DNA of 64,000 bases. Origin: Cercospora beticola (lineage: Eukaryota; Ascomycota; Dothideomycetes; Mycosphaerellales; Mycosphaerellaceae). The translations under genes and the position numbers were made by a program. How positions within the stretch are numbered: position 1 is the stretch's first letter; each line of letters begins with the position of its first letter. Below, one piece after another: positions 1 to 11,513 of the stretch. The notes beneath the pieces are model-generated. The model worked only from the letters and a program-made list of their open reading frames with translations. It ran no database searches and was not told where the DNA came from. The stretch covers positions 1,302,001-1,366,000 of the forward strand of contig NC_088935.1 of NCBI RefSeq assembly GCF_033473495.1. The letters run 5' to 3'.

Positions 1-963
1 AAACACTTCTATGACCGATGTGTCGCCTGCTTGGATGTCGCCTCTGGTTTTGTAGACTTTACCGGTCATCTTGCTCAGTTCCTGTGCGCGAGCACGGAGC
101 AGGACAGGTGGGTAGGTTTCTGGCACAAGGATCGTGCCAAGAATCCAAAGTGAAGCAGCGAAAAGTGCCATGACGCCTTGGTTCCATCTCCATCCCGCGT
201 ACTGGCTGGTGAAGCCGCCCACGATGGGTCCGAGGACCTGTACCAGAGTCAGTACTTGTCTTCACGCAATGATCGAGGTAAACACATACCGGGCCCATGA
301 ATGGCGCTGCTGCGAACAAAGCCATAGCCAGCCCTCGTTGCCTCGCTGGGAAAATATCTGCGATTACACCTCCTGCATTCGTGAGAGGACTTGAGCCGAT
401 AGCACCAGCGAAGAAACGTAGAATGACCAGCGTCCAGATATTTTGTGATCCAGCTGCACCTGCAGTGAATGCGGTCAAACCGGCGTAGGTAACTGTGAAC
501 CAGATCTGTCGTCCATACATCTCTGAAAGCGGCGCCCATCTGAAAGCACGTTAGTAGTGCTCCGCAGTGCAAAATCGTCGAGAATGTGCTGAAAGGCTCA
601 CAATAATGGTCCGACCGCAAATCCCAGCACATATAGCGACACTCCCAAAGTCGCTACAATCTGACTGCACTGAAATTCGCGGATGATGTCCTGAATGCCT
701 CCCGAGTACGCACTGGAGATAAAGGCCACTGCAAGGGTGACGAGCGCGACCACGAAGGTTAGACCCCATTTTTTGCTTTCTGCGTACAACATGGGATTTC
801 GCGGGTCATTCTCGATCCACTCGACGACATAGGGATCTTCTGCAGTTCCTGATCCATCATATTGCCAGTCTCGAACTTCTGATGTTGTGCCAGACTTGGA
901 GAGTACTTGTCGGAAATGTGGTATCTGCTGAGGGGTCCCTGCTTCCACGTCCTTGTCGGCCAT
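1..963 (-). CDS. MFS drug/polyamine-type transporter (DHA1-like), N-terminal part, runs off left edge
   Basis: This is the N-terminal part of a major facilitator superfamily H+ antiporter of the plasma membrane, of the kind that exports drugs or polyamines. The start is the ATG at 963. Exons are 602-963, 290-539 and 1-237. The introns at 540-601 and 238-289 both have GT-AG ends and keep the frame, and the last exon is still open at base 1. A hydrophilic N-terminus carries the NDPRNP signature found just before the first membrane helix in this family. The loop after TM2 has PLSEMYGR (motif A), and RFFAGAIGSSPLTNAGG followed by VIADIF is typical of the fungal DHA1 cycloheximide/polyamine branch. 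About 320 residues are visible, so roughly the C-terminal half is missing. The family is certain; the substrate cannot be told. Confidence 0.93.
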
Positions 964-3051
964 GGTTCCGCCCTGTCAGATCTCGCGGAGATCTCAGTCC
1001 CCTGCGTGATCGCGCAATTGCAGCAGGGTGTTGCGATTAGCCGACAGTGAAGGTGAATGTCGTCAATGTCGTTCGTCCTTCTCAGAAGATTTGCGCGCCG
1101 GTGGAAGAAATCCTTATTATTGTTACAGGATGGAGATGCTCTCGGATGTCGGCACCTGGCGCTCGACCCTGGTTCGAAGTGAGGAGTTGACGACGTGTGC
1201 TGGATTTCTGTACGGTCGCAGGAGATGAAACGAAGTGTATTGCCAAACAAGTTTTCGATGACGGGTGGCTGTTTGCTTTTGGGTGACTAGGCGGCCAAGT
1301 CCAGGAAGAGAAGTCTTATCGAGAAGTGCCTCGGGTGTAGTGGTATTAGTAGATCGACAGCACAGAATTGAAGATAGAATTGGAATGCTCGAGGCAAGGG
1401 ATGCGAGTGGGTTTTCTTTAGATTGAAAAAAAGCCTTGTCGGCGAACCGGCAAGAGGCATTGTTAACGCCGCGCATGTCGCCACCAAAAATCCGAGTTTC
1501 GATGGTATCAGATGGACTTCATGCTCGTCTGTGGCGGCTCTAGTGCTGGAAGAAGCACCCAAGCCGTGGGTCGCCAGGTATGGGCCGTAGCCGGGCGCGT
1601 GCATAACCAAGCTCATCGTTGAGCTTAGCCAGGGAAAGGTTTGCTTACCGAGGAATCGGCCCTTGCAAACAGCGACCCCCGACCATGTTGAATCTATCGT
1701 CAGATCATGAACTTCGAGCCGACAATGGTCAATGCACTCTGTCCGCGTGGCAGCGGGGTCCAGAAATATACTCCTGCTTATGAAGAATGCGAACAGCTCG
1801 AGAATCGCAGCTGTCTCATGCTCGTGTCAGTTTTGAATGTGGTGTACATGTTTGCATAAATGCACAGCGGTCGGCATCGGCCCATTCCTGCGGTTGTTCG
1901 GCTCACAAGGTTTCTCCCACAATGACGTGTTATCGAGCTGCGCAACATCATCGCTTGGCAACGTGAAGGAGCCCACGTGCCGTGGTGTGCTTGAAGTAAG
2001 ACACTGATGAGCATAGACCAATCGACCACACCTAGACTTTGCGTGCGGTGTAGGTACGGACTGGCCCTATCAACCGAGGATCACCGAACTTTCGACGCTC
2101 AACATACTGTAGTCCTAGTCCAGGTTGCAAGGAAACTGACGGAGTTTCAAGCAGCTCAGTAGTACTGCACGCCGACACCGAAGGACACCCGGACATCAGC
2201 AATGGACAGTCCAGCAGCGTCTCATGCTGGCAAGATGCCCTGGGTCGCACGCGGTATTAGCCTTGACGATTCGTGATCAGTGTCAGCCACGAGTCCCGGA
2301 GATATCAAAGTCCAGGCATGGATGAGATGAATCGTATTGTGTGGCACGTTGGCGGTACGCAAAGCAAGAACGACCTCGCTACACGCACATTGGTTAGGGC
2401 CTCAGTTCTCAGAATGGTCTCGGAGCTCGTGATGGAGACAAGCCCTGTCCGCAAATGCTGCAACGCGGATCGCAGCTCCTCAATTAGTGCCATGGAGGGT
2501 TTCATCTTTGAGCATTGTCAGCGATTGGAACATTGAGCTGCTGCTCTGTTACGGGAGAGGTGGAAGAGGCAATACCGCGAGCACTGCCACTTCGAAGATA
2601 AGGACTTACTGTATACGGCAGACAGAAAATCTGGAGACACTACAAGGCTCCCCAGCTCTGCGAGGCTGGCGGAAGTGGTTACTGATCTCACATCAGAGCC
2701 AAGCGAGTAGTTCGATCAAGGTGAGAATGTGTTCGCCGAGCCTGGTGAGGTGCTGGGTGGATCATTGCGTATGTTCTGCATCGCGGATAGCGAGTCAGGG
2801 CTTGGGTGAAGCAAGGAAAACTAAGATCCTCTGGATGTCATCGTCTAGGTGCCAAGAGCGCAAGAAGCCACTGGGGCGTGGTGAAGTGAATGTATCGTGC
2901 AAGAACTTGGAGTTGGAGCGAAGGCACGGAGTTGATGAGTCATCATGACAACCCGATCTTCCGGGTTGACTCTTTCAACTTCAACGTTCCTGCCACCACG
3001 TTGACGCGACTTCACCAGAACAGAACCTACCGTCGATCCTCGTCGAACAAG
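964..3051. other. Intergenic stretch without recognised gene
   Basis: About 2.1 kb between the MFS start and the acetyltransferase. Only short overlapping open frames without family resemblance are present. It presumably contains the promoters of both flanking genes. I see no repeat, tRNA or transposon remnant. Confidence 0.6.
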
Positions 3052-3555
3052 ATGCATGGCAAGCAAATCTTTTGCCATAAGCTCGGCCCACAAGACGCAG
3101 CACATGAGGCATTGACGCACGTGTTCGCACTCTCGAAAAGAACTTTCGCGGCAAAAGAGGACGAACACAGGCCGTCCAATCAGCTCTCCGAGTGGCAGAA
3201 ACATCTGTGTCGAGATGGATCGGCTGTGCTGTACGTCACAGATTCGGAGAATCAAGATGTTCCACTAGGTTTCGTGTTTGTCCTCTTGCGGACCGCGCCT
3301 GAGTTGGGCATTGAGCTGCCACACATATGGCTTGCAGCTGTTGATCCAGCTAGCCGTGGTTCCGGTGTCTTTGCACTCTTAATGCGACAGGCGACACAGC
3401 ATGCTCAGAATGCTGATGCTCAGTCAATCACTGTATGCACTTACCCAAAAAGGTTCGAGAGAATGTACGCAGTGCTTCAACAGCATGGCTGGCAAGAAAT
3501 GGCAAGAAGAGAGAATGGCGAAAAAGTGCTTATGAAGCTTGATCTGGCAGGTTAA
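3052..3555 (+). CDS. GNAT-family N-acetyltransferase
   Basis: A single-exon protein of about 167 residues. It is likely a small-molecule or protein N-acetyltransferase using acetyl-CoA. The central acetyl-CoA-binding motif A is visible as VDPASRGSGVFALLMRQA, preceded by the beta strands LGFVFVLL and IWLAAV. It is followed by a C-terminal part (YPKRFERMYAVLQQHGW) typical of GNAT motif B. The frame stays open upstream to an ATG at 2935 and another at 2890. I chose 3052 because it has a better start context (A at -3) and the GNAT fold begins right after it; a longer N-terminus is possible. It ends 15 bp from the stop of the opposite-strand sulfotransferase-like gene, so the two 3' ends must overlap in transcripts. 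The substrate is unknown. Confidence 0.8.
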   Translation: MHGKQIFCHKLGPQDAAHEALTHVFALSKRTFAAKEDEHRPSNQLSEWQKHLCRDGSAVLYVTDSENQDVPLGFVFVLLRTAPELGIELPHIWLAAVDPASRGSGVFALLMRQATQHAQNADAQSITVCTYPKRFERMYAVLQQHGWQEMARRENGEKVLMKLDLAG

Positions 3556-3570
3556 TATTGCTACAAGCTA

Positions 3571-4473
3571 TCACAACTTTTGCCAGCGCTCTGGCTTCCA
3601 CCGTGTCAAGGCGCCGATGGCTAGTACAGGGGCGGCAAAAACCGATATCTTGAGCACGAATTTGGAAAGCGCTATAACATACATGGCTCGGTGCGCCATG
3701 ATGAACTGCGTGGCGTCGTTCATGCGTGGAAAATTCTCCTGCGGTACATCGTGACCTAGGAATCCGCAAAGTGGCACCCAACCATCCGAGACCTGGTAGT
3801 GGTCGAGCGTTCGCTCAGGAGGCGAAAGTCGGCGAACGAGCTCGTAATGCTCAATGAAGCGCTTGTGGGCAGGACCATTGACTGACCAGTCCGTCATCGT
3901 ACCGAAGAAATTAGGCATCAAGGCGTTCGCGTGGCGCCAGAAAGGTTCGCTCAGAGCTTTGTCCCATGGAGCCAACCATTCCCATGATCTCCAGCTGAGG
4001 ACTCTCCCTGCGGTGGTCTGCATGCTGTGCAACCACTTTTCTGCATCGCGCGTAGTGATTACGATCTTTGCTTCCGGATACGCCTGGATGAGCTCCTCCG
4101 CGAACGCGATGCATGGAACATCGCAGCAAGCATCGAAGTTGCCGAGAATTTTGTCAAACTCCGCTCGCCCAAAGGGCTTGCCTTTGCCTTGATACTTGGC
4201 CTCAAGGCCCTCCGCCCAGACATTGAGATTCGACTTTGGTGCCTGGACGGCTTTTGCCATGTGGTATGGGGTGTATCCCAGCGTTTCGAGGGCCGAGTAC
4301 ATGGACATGGTTCCTGTGCGGGAAGCGCCTAGGACGAGCACTCTCATCGGTTTGGTCCTCGTACCTGGGTGATTGTCGATCATGCGGCCTGTTTCCGGAT
4401 GAGGAGTCAGGTTGTACGTCTCCTTCAACTCGTGGGGCTTGATCAAATCCGACAATTGTTTTGTGCGTGCCAT
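3571..4473 (-). CDS. Sulfotransferase-like P-loop protein
   Basis: An intronless 300-residue protein of the fungal sulfotransferase-fold family, often mislabelled NAD-dependent epimerase in fungal genomes. After about 42 residues a P-loop-like nucleotide/PAPS-binding segment follows strand MRVLVLG: GASRTGTMSMYSAL. Further on, PEAKIVITTRDAEKWLHSM matches the second strand and helix that contact the 3'-phosphate of PAPS in sulfotransferases. The C-terminal 35 residues are hydrophobic (FVLKISVFAAPVLAIGAL), suggesting a membrane tail. Members of this group often sit near secondary-metabolism genes, but no cluster is evident here. Its 3' end abuts the GNAT gene tail to tail. True sulfotransferase activity is not established from sequence. 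Confidence 0.85.
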   Translation of the reverse strand: MARTKQLSDLIKPHELKETYNLTPHPETGRMIDNHPGTRTKPMRVLVLGASRTGTMSMYSALETLGYTPYHMAKAVQAPKSNLNVWAEGLEAKYQGKGKPFGRAEFDKILGNFDACCDVPCIAFAEELIQAYPEAKIVITTRDAEKWLHSMQTTAGRVLSWRSWEWLAPWDKALSEPFWRHANALMPNFFGTMTDWSVNGPAHKRFIEHYELVRRLSPPERTLDHYQVSDGWVPLCGFLGHDVPQENFPRMNDATQFIMAHRAMYVIALSKFVLKISVFAAPVLAIGALTRWKPERWQKL

Positions 4474-5405
4474 TGCGACGGTGGTCCCAAGGATCCCTTC
4501 CAGAAGACGAAACTCAGATATGACTTGAAAATTGCGCGTGCGACTGCATTGCTTGTCAGCCGTGAGATCTCATATCTATATGCTGAACTCCTTTCGCAGG
4601 ATGAATCATGCACTGAGGGCTGAATCAGAGCCACAAATCCTTCCACGTGCAGCTGGAGGCTTCACACAATGCGATAAGGTATTTTTGGTACGCTCTTTTC
4701 AAGAGACTTATGTGCGACGTTGATGTCCATTTTGGACCAAGTAGTGGGCCTCATGGATGTGCGTTTCATTGACAATCTCGCATTCTTCTGAACAACACCA
4801 GACATATTTGAAGAGCTGGTTGATTCAGTCGCAAGAAAGCAATGATACAGCCCTATATGGGGTCTGCCAAGGTGCCGGCCCAGATTGGCCCAAGTGGATG
4901 CTTGATAGATGAGCTGAAGAATTACAAGGTCCTCTACCCCTGCTCTTCGCGAAGTCAACAGTCCATCTTTCGAAAGCGCCAGACTCTGGCCTATCGAACA
5001 AGCTTGCCTGACCCTATGTGACATTGGCGTGATCTGAAAGGTCGTGGTAGCCGCGGTTCTCAGTTGGCGACACAGCGAATCCTTCGATACGTACGCCAAG
5101 AAACATAGCCACTGCATACACTGCCGTGCCGCAGGAAGATCAAGTACATTAGCCACAAAGATCTTCAGGCATACATCCATTTACGAATACGAAAGTTCAT
5201 TCAGCCTCAGGATTCGCTTTGGAGGATCGTGGTCAGGCCTGTCCTGCGCCGCAGCATCATTGCCGACCACTTTACATAAGAATGAACTGTGAATCGCATC
5301 GAGGTATCGTGGTACCATTCTACTGCAACACACGACATTCAAACATATCCAAATTGTTTCGTGACTACGACATCTTTCACCTTCAAAGACCAACAACAAC
5401 ATACG
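4474..5405. other. Intergenic stretch without recognised gene
   Basis: About 0.9 kb between the divergently oriented sulfotransferase-like gene and the small basic protein gene. It likely holds both promoters; only short frames without family resemblance are seen. Confidence 0.55.
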
Positions 5406-5692
5406 ATGTCCGACGCAGCAAGCCTCTCACAGTGCTCCACCAAAGTTGGCAGCGAGAAACCGGCCTCGATCGCACCCAGCACTGCAAAGCCATCAGAGCC
5501 TAAAGAGAGCAGGAATCCTTTCTCAAGACTCAAGAAGAAGGAAGAGCCGCTTCCACAATGGAAGATCGATCAGCAGAAGAGATTCAAGGACTGGGAAAAA
5601 GCTCGGTAAGCGGCCACGCATCATGTTTGGCCAGTAAGTGTCCTTACTGACTGTATCGTAGAAATAAACAGACGAGCTCTGTCGGTGCCTAG
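5406..5692 (+). CDS. Small basic hydrophilic protein, unrecognised
   Basis: A predicted 76-residue protein from two exons, 5406-5605 and 5663-5692 plus base 5662. The 56-nt intron 5606-5661 has donor GTAAGC, a TACTGAC branch site and acceptor CGTAG. Without splicing the frame stops at once (67 residues), so both forms are possible. The start ATG follows a CAACATACG leader with A at -3. The sequence is Ser/Lys/Pro-rich, with a charged core NPFSRLKKKEEPLPQWKID and a C-terminal amphipathic stretch. It has no signal peptide or membrane segment. I do not recognise a domain. Small proteins of this look occur widely in filamentous fungi as unannotated hypotheticals. Confidence 0.6.
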
Positions 5693-5877
5693 ACAGACTT
5701 TTACAAGCCCAGTAAACAGAACAAGGCATTTTGGATTTGGTGGCTCTAGCCGAATGTTCATTCGGTGCTTCTGCATACTAGGTCACGGAGACCGCTTCTC
5801 ATATATCTAGAGATACCCAAATACGCATTCATGATTTAATGACCTCAAAATCTGTCCAGCTTTTCTTTGATCGATTC

Positions 5878-7114
5878 CTATCCAGCAAACTCAATCTCTC
5901 CACAATTACTGTTTGACACAACGAAGCCAACAGTCGCGCTACCACTCCCCTTCGCGAACGTCCCGACCTCTTCAGTCGCAGAGCAGGTACCGCTGGTGCC
6001 GAATGGGAAGAAGTAGCAGACTCCAGCAGCAGGGTGCCAAGTCGAAGCTCCGCATGTGCCGCTCAATAGACACTGAACACAGCACTCATAGGCACTTGTC
6101 GCACCTGAACCGAAAGAGAAGCCGTTGTCTGGGTTGGTGGCAGCGATGTTGGCGATGCGAGTGTTGTCGACGTAGGAGACGGTGTTGCTTGGGCCACAGG
6201 CTGCGTAGTATGTTGGTTGAGGTTGGTAGATGGTGGACACAGAAGTTATGGATGTGGTTGTGGTTGATGACTCTGTGAAAGTCGTGCTTAGAGTGCTTGT
6301 GGTTGAAATTGTGATGGTAGTGGAAGCTACTGGAGGGCGGGTGATCGTGGTGCTGGTCTTTGTTGATGTGGAAGTCTAGTTGATGTTAGATTGATTTTTA
6401 ATAGGAGGGAAACGGAGAATTCACCTGTGTTACAGTGCCACGAGGCGCCTGAATTGTCTTTGTGGTCTTCGCGGTCGTGGTGACAGTCTTGGTGGTTACG
6501 ATTTGAACGCGTCTGTTGCAAGTGACGGAGCCTTTGTATTGTGGTGGGTCGTAGTTGATCGTGCCGTCATTACCACAGATGATCTTCTGCTGAGTCGCAC
6601 GCTCTTGAATCTCGCCAGATACGGGTTCGCTGGACGCTACTTCGGCGCCTCGTCTGGCCCGCTTGGCAGCAGCGTGACCATCGGCAGCCAATGCAGACGA
6701 AATAGCAACAAAACCTGGGGAGGGCTGAATGGTGGTGGTTGTAAATGTGCTTGTGGTAGTCGAGCTCACGGAAGACGTGAGAGTACTGATCAAGGTGGTA
6801 TAGGCACTGCTGGTAATCGTGAAACTAAGAGTGGTTGAGAAGGTGCTTGTGCTCTGCGGCAACGTCTGCGTGGACCACTTTGTGGTGGTGGTTTTCTTTG
6901 TGAGCGTGGTGCTGGTGGGAGTGATAGTCGCTGTTGGAGTGATCGTCTGTGTGACGGTCTTGGTCAAGTATTGGGTGGTCGATTGTGTTGTTGTCCCGCC
7001 CGAACCTTGCAAGGGCTTTAAGGCGGTCCTGCACACTTGTTGCGAATATGTGTTCACGCTGTCAGCAACAACTGAAGCTGCAAACAGCGCAGGGGCAATA
7101 AGTGGCAACAGCAT
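5878..7114 (-). CDS. Secreted Thr/Ser-rich cell-wall protein with C-terminal Cys-rich (PAN/apple-like) region
   Basis: A predicted 395-residue secreted protein. Exons are 6425-7114 and 5878-6375. The 49-nt intron 6376-6424 (GTGAAT...ACTAG) joins them in frame. The first 17 residues (MLLPLIAPALFAASVVA) form a clear signal peptide. Residues about 40-130 and 215-290 are dominated by Thr and Ser with repeated TTT/TST patterns, which suggests a heavily O-glycosylated stalk. The last 110 residues hold paired cysteines (YECCVQCLLSGTCGAS and further Cys), the spacing of a PAN/apple-type fold common in fungal wall proteins. The C-terminus EIEFAG is not a GPI signal. Function is not known; a role in the cell wall or adhesion is an inference from composition. 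Confidence 0.82.
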
Positions 7115-8903
7115 CTTGACTTGCTTCAGCTTGCTCGAGGGAATGCAAAGGAATTATGTGAGGAGCAGATAGCAGTGTCGCCATTCTTATATGTTCTCTG
7201 CAGCAAGGCACCTACTTTCTTCCGGGCAATCTTCCATCCAGCAAGCGATACATAGTTCACGAAACAGGTATTGGAAACGCCTCCGGAATCTGTGAGTTCG
7301 CATTGCAGCGAGAATGATGAACGGTGGCGTTGTCTTTTCTCGAGCCGGCCACAGTCTAGATGCGAATACGGGATAGATTCGCTGGCGACATGCAGACACG
7401 AGAACGTGTCAACAGGGTAGACTATGTGGTTCCGTTCACGATAGTGCCAATCGTCTTGCCGAAAATATGTCAGCCCTTGCATCGGCTAAACATGTTCCGT
7501 AAGTCGAGATCCGTTCTGTCGCGAGGCGGAGGGCAACCCTTGCGGTATCTTGTGAAGACAGTCGAAGTCGGAGGGTTCCATCGCGTGGCTTGTGGTTTGA
7601 ATGCCTCAAGAGCAGGCATCGTTTTGGTAGAGATCTTGGAATGTGCTAAGCATAAAAGCCTCCACAGAAGAAGAGTGTCAAGCACAGTCAAGCACTTCCG
7701 GAACGTCTATAATTAGTATTTGTATGCAGTGGATTCGACATCCATCGCGAAGTGCCAAGATATATGCCGCTCAAGGCTGAATTTAGTGTCCATGCAATCC
7801 TGTGAGGGAGCAAGCAGGCCGAGGGGAGCTGAATGGTTTGAGCCAGGCGACTCTCGCTTCAAGAAGTCCGAAGGATTCGTCGAAGTCCGGACCGCTTCCA
7901 TGATTGCGAAAATGCACTTGATGCGTGGACTCGTGTAGACGCCGGATCGGGGATGCGAGGTTCGCCAGAAGGAGTTGGTCGTGCTCCAATCGCGTGGAAA
8001 GAATGGAGAAGGCATGATGTCTCGTCGAAACGAGATACGGCAGCGGCACACGCTGATATGCGCAAAGATCTCTCCCGTCGCGAGCAAGGCTGCTTCGGGT
8101 ATATAGGAACACTGTGTCAACTTATTCTTGTGCTTGATCTATACTCAAGTACACAGCTGCACCAGGTCGCTGTCGCGCAAAGGATCATCTATCATGTGAG
8201 CCGATGCCGAGTTGGCGGACTGGACGCAGTAAAGGTATGAGCTGCACGACTCAAATGCGTGGCTGGGTATTATGGTCGTCTTGATGTCGTGAGGTGTATG
8301 ATTGAGAGAGGAAGAGGAAGAGTGCTCGTCCAGCCAGGTAGGTTCGGTTGGCAGGAAACGGCTGAGTCAGCACGCGTGGTGGTCGAACGCCCGCTGCTTC
8401 CAGCTTTCTCCGCGTGTTCACAACACCACCACCACCACCACCATCACGGCGATGAACCCATCACTAGTGCTCGACCTCGCGATGCAAGGATTCTGCAGCA
8501 CCACCCACCTCGTCAGCATGGAGAGACGGGCACCTATCGCCGCTCCTCCCGCCAGCAGGAGTGAAAAGGTGGAAGACGAGCAGTGATAGGACGCAGCTGC
8601 ATGCAGATACCCCACCACAGCGCTTAATAGCCTCTCAGCCCTGGACCCGCGTGCGACTACAACGCCCGCGGCGAGTGGCAGCTCGACGTGGCGGGCGCCT
8701 ACAATCTGACTGTATGGCACAACCTGCTCGAGAATAGCTGGAATGACGAGTCCTCTCCCACGCGGCGCGCCTACAGTTGAACTTTGTAGCGGCACATCCG
8801 TTGCTGGCACATCCCAACTCCCAACTTTCTTTCCTCGTCCCTGCGCCTCCAGGCTGATCACTCTGCGGGTGGCGTGCCGCAGGCCTCTTCGACGACCGCG
8901 AAC
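7115..8903. other. Intergenic stretch with a CAC microsatellite
   Basis: About 1.8 kb between two divergent genes. I see only overlapping short frames and a short CAC/ACC repeat near 8424-8447. No gene is supported. Confidence 0.55.
8424..8447. repeat. (CAC)n microsatellite
   Basis: About seven CAC triplets followed by an imperfect ATCAC unit, located in the upstream region of the DOMON-b561 gene. Confidence 0.8.
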
Positions 8904-10473
8904 ATGAACAGCATCCTCTTGATTTTCCTGGTAGCCCTCCAGCTGGTCTGGGCCGGCAACAAGGACGAGATCAAATCTGCGGGAATCGACGACCATGCAA
9001 AGGCCGCTTACTTCGTCCTGGCGAGTTCGGGTTACGTCTTCGCTCTGAACGTGGCCGAGAATGGAGACGTCTATTTCCACATGAATGCGCCTGCTTCGCA
9101 CTCATGGATGGGCGTCGGGTTCGGGAGTAGCATGAAAGACACCAGGATGATCATCTCTTACATCGGCGACGATGGCCACACGCTGATTAACAGTCCGCGC
9201 ATGTCTAAAGGGCACTCCGAGCCAGAGTGGGAAAAGGACATCCGAATCGACAACGTGCGCAACGATACCTACGCACCATTCTCCAACACGTTGAGCCCAG
9301 ATGGCATTATGATTTCGCACGCTGTTTGCAGGAACTGCTCGTCGTGGGCGACTGGAAGTATCGATACGACCAGCAAGACTCAGCCGTTTATCTTCGCTCT
9401 CGGCCCGAATGTTACTCTCCACTCGGACGACCTAAATGCACCTCTGCATATTCACGAGTTTCATGGTGTTTTCCAGCTTGATATGACTGTCGCAACTAAC
9501 AGCACTGGATGGTATGGAAGAGTTCCTGCGCCACAAGACCCCGGCCTCCAGGTCGGCGACTCATACTGGGCTTTTGCGAATTACTTCAGCTCGAATGTCT
9601 ACAACACTGGTCGCGACTCGGAGTGGGCACAAATTGTGCATGCGGTTTTCATGTCTTTGGCTTTCCTTCTGGTCTTCCCCCTCGGAGCCATCAGTCTGAG
9701 GCTCTTGAGAAGAGCCCCGCTTCATGCAGGATTTCAGGTGGTCGGCCTTGGTCTAGTTGTCATTGGCTTAGGGCTCGGCGTATATGCGTCGCAACTGTAC
9801 AACAAGGTTCGTTGAGCGTTTGAATTCCCAATAGAAGCTCGCTAACAATTCGCAGTCGAAGCACTTCAAGTCTGCGCATCAAATTCTCGGGTTGTTCATT
9901 TTCGCTGGAATCCTGCTGCAGATCGGCCTAGGACTCAGTCATCATATCATCTTCCTGCGCTCTGGCACACCGACTGTACTAGGCAAGATTCACCGCTTCC
10001 TCGGCATATCAATCATGATACTAGGTGTCATCAACGGTGGCCTCGGCCTCGATTTTGCTGGAAGCTCGATCGTGGGCTACAGTGTGGCAGTGGCCGTCAT
10101 GGCCGTTATTTATGGAGGACTATCAGCCGCCATCTACTTCTACAACAAAAAGCATATGTACAAACCGGAAGGTGAAGACTTCGGGCGGAAAGAGTTCGGA
10201 GTTGAACCTCCGGATGAATACGAAATGCACCAGACTCCGTTTGCGGCAATGGGTCAGACTGGCTATGTGCAGACTCCAAGGACTCCACATGTGAAGAGAG
10301 CCAACTGGGACGATGACCCGAACGACTACAGAACATATCTGCAACGAGGAGGGGACCGAGGCACTGAAGCGAAGCCAACTCTCTACCGTCAAGAGAGCCT
10401 GTATACTGATACTCCTGCATCGGACAGGGAGAACCCATTCAAGGCGAAATGGGAGGCAGTGCCTATACGGTGA
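8904..10473 (+). CDS. DOMON domain-cytochrome b561 membrane protein
   Basis: A predicted 506-residue transmembrane redox protein. Exons are 8904-9806 and 9856-10473, with a 49-nt intron 9807-9855 (GCTAAC branch, CGCAG acceptor) joining frames. The start ATG at 8904 gives a signal peptide (MNSILLIFLVALQLVWA). Residues about 25-220 form a DOMON/cellobiose-dehydrogenase-type cytochrome domain (ENGDVYFHMNAPASHSWMGVGFG, with FIFALG later) exposed outside the membrane. Residues about 245-400 contain five membrane helices with histidines placed as b561 haem ligands (QIVHAVF, SAHQILG, GLSHHI, KIHRFLG). The cytosolic tail of about 110 residues is hydrophilic. Such proteins shuttle electrons across membranes and have been linked to extracellular metal or polysaccharide-oxidase reduction; that role here is inferred. 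The donor GTTCGT is weak but is the only one that keeps continuity. Confidence 0.9.
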
Positions 10474-11513
10474 CCAGCGCCCAGCTTTCGTAATCATAAT
10501 TAGACGCGCCTGCATAGCGAGCATTTAGACAGCATTGTCAGGCGTGTACAGACATTTCACATTCGCGGTCACAACTCTTAGCATTGCAGCCCTGATCCCC
10601 GCCGGGTCGCACCAACAAACGTGATCTTCATTCCTGCATGGTAATTCATCACGAAGCCCAAGAAGAGCGCATCTGTCTCGCCCTCAACAAGTCACGAAGA
10701 ACTTCTGATCGACTGACGCAATAGAGTCCCGTTCGCTCGAGCGAGCAGGACCCGAAAGTTATTTGCAAATAGAAACCTGGTTCCGGCGGCCGCTCTGGTC
10801 TTCCGTTAGCTTGTTCATACTTCCGGCCAATGAACATCGTCTCTCACAAAGAGTGTCGTGGTTGGCTCTGGACCCCCCACACCAAAGTGACAGACATTGG
10901 CTCTTGTGTACAGGACGCTAGTGGAAGTACTGAACCGCCCACCCAGGCTCATGACTCTTGTGCTGTCAACTTGCTTCCTTACCTTCCACTAGCACACGAG
11001 GAGGTATATGTGATGGGCTTATTGCAGCTTCGTGCTGCTGCAGAGCATCGATGAGTGGGATGTTCACTAATCCTCACAGCCTTTCCTTCGGACTAGAACA
11101 TCTCGAACTGTATGTCTGGAGCACAACTTAAGCGCTTCTCGCGTTCTCAGCGTTGCGATGTGCCCAAACTATTGTGAGAAGAGCTTCTACACCCACATAT
11201 CCGAAATGTACCACGCATTCTCCCGGATGAACGGAATCATGTATTACTGCCGGAGAAGGCGGACTGTCGTTCATCTGAATTCCGCACAAAGGAGATTGGG
11301 GCCGGGAAACAAAGCACAAGCGAAATTAATGACCTTTCAAGCGACGAAGGATAGCCCACGTTCCGTCACTCTTTGACCGAGAGGTAAAGTACAAGCTTCT
11401 GAAAGTACTGTAGGAAAATGAGCAATGGCAACGCATCACTCATACGCTACTGAAAGATCTCAATTTCTGGGTGCTGGATAAAAATTCGCGGTCCTAACCA
11501 CATCACCACATCT
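10474..11513. other. Intergenic stretch without recognised gene
   Basis: About 1.0 kb between convergent genes. No family-like frame, tRNA or repeat was seen. Confidence 0.55.
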
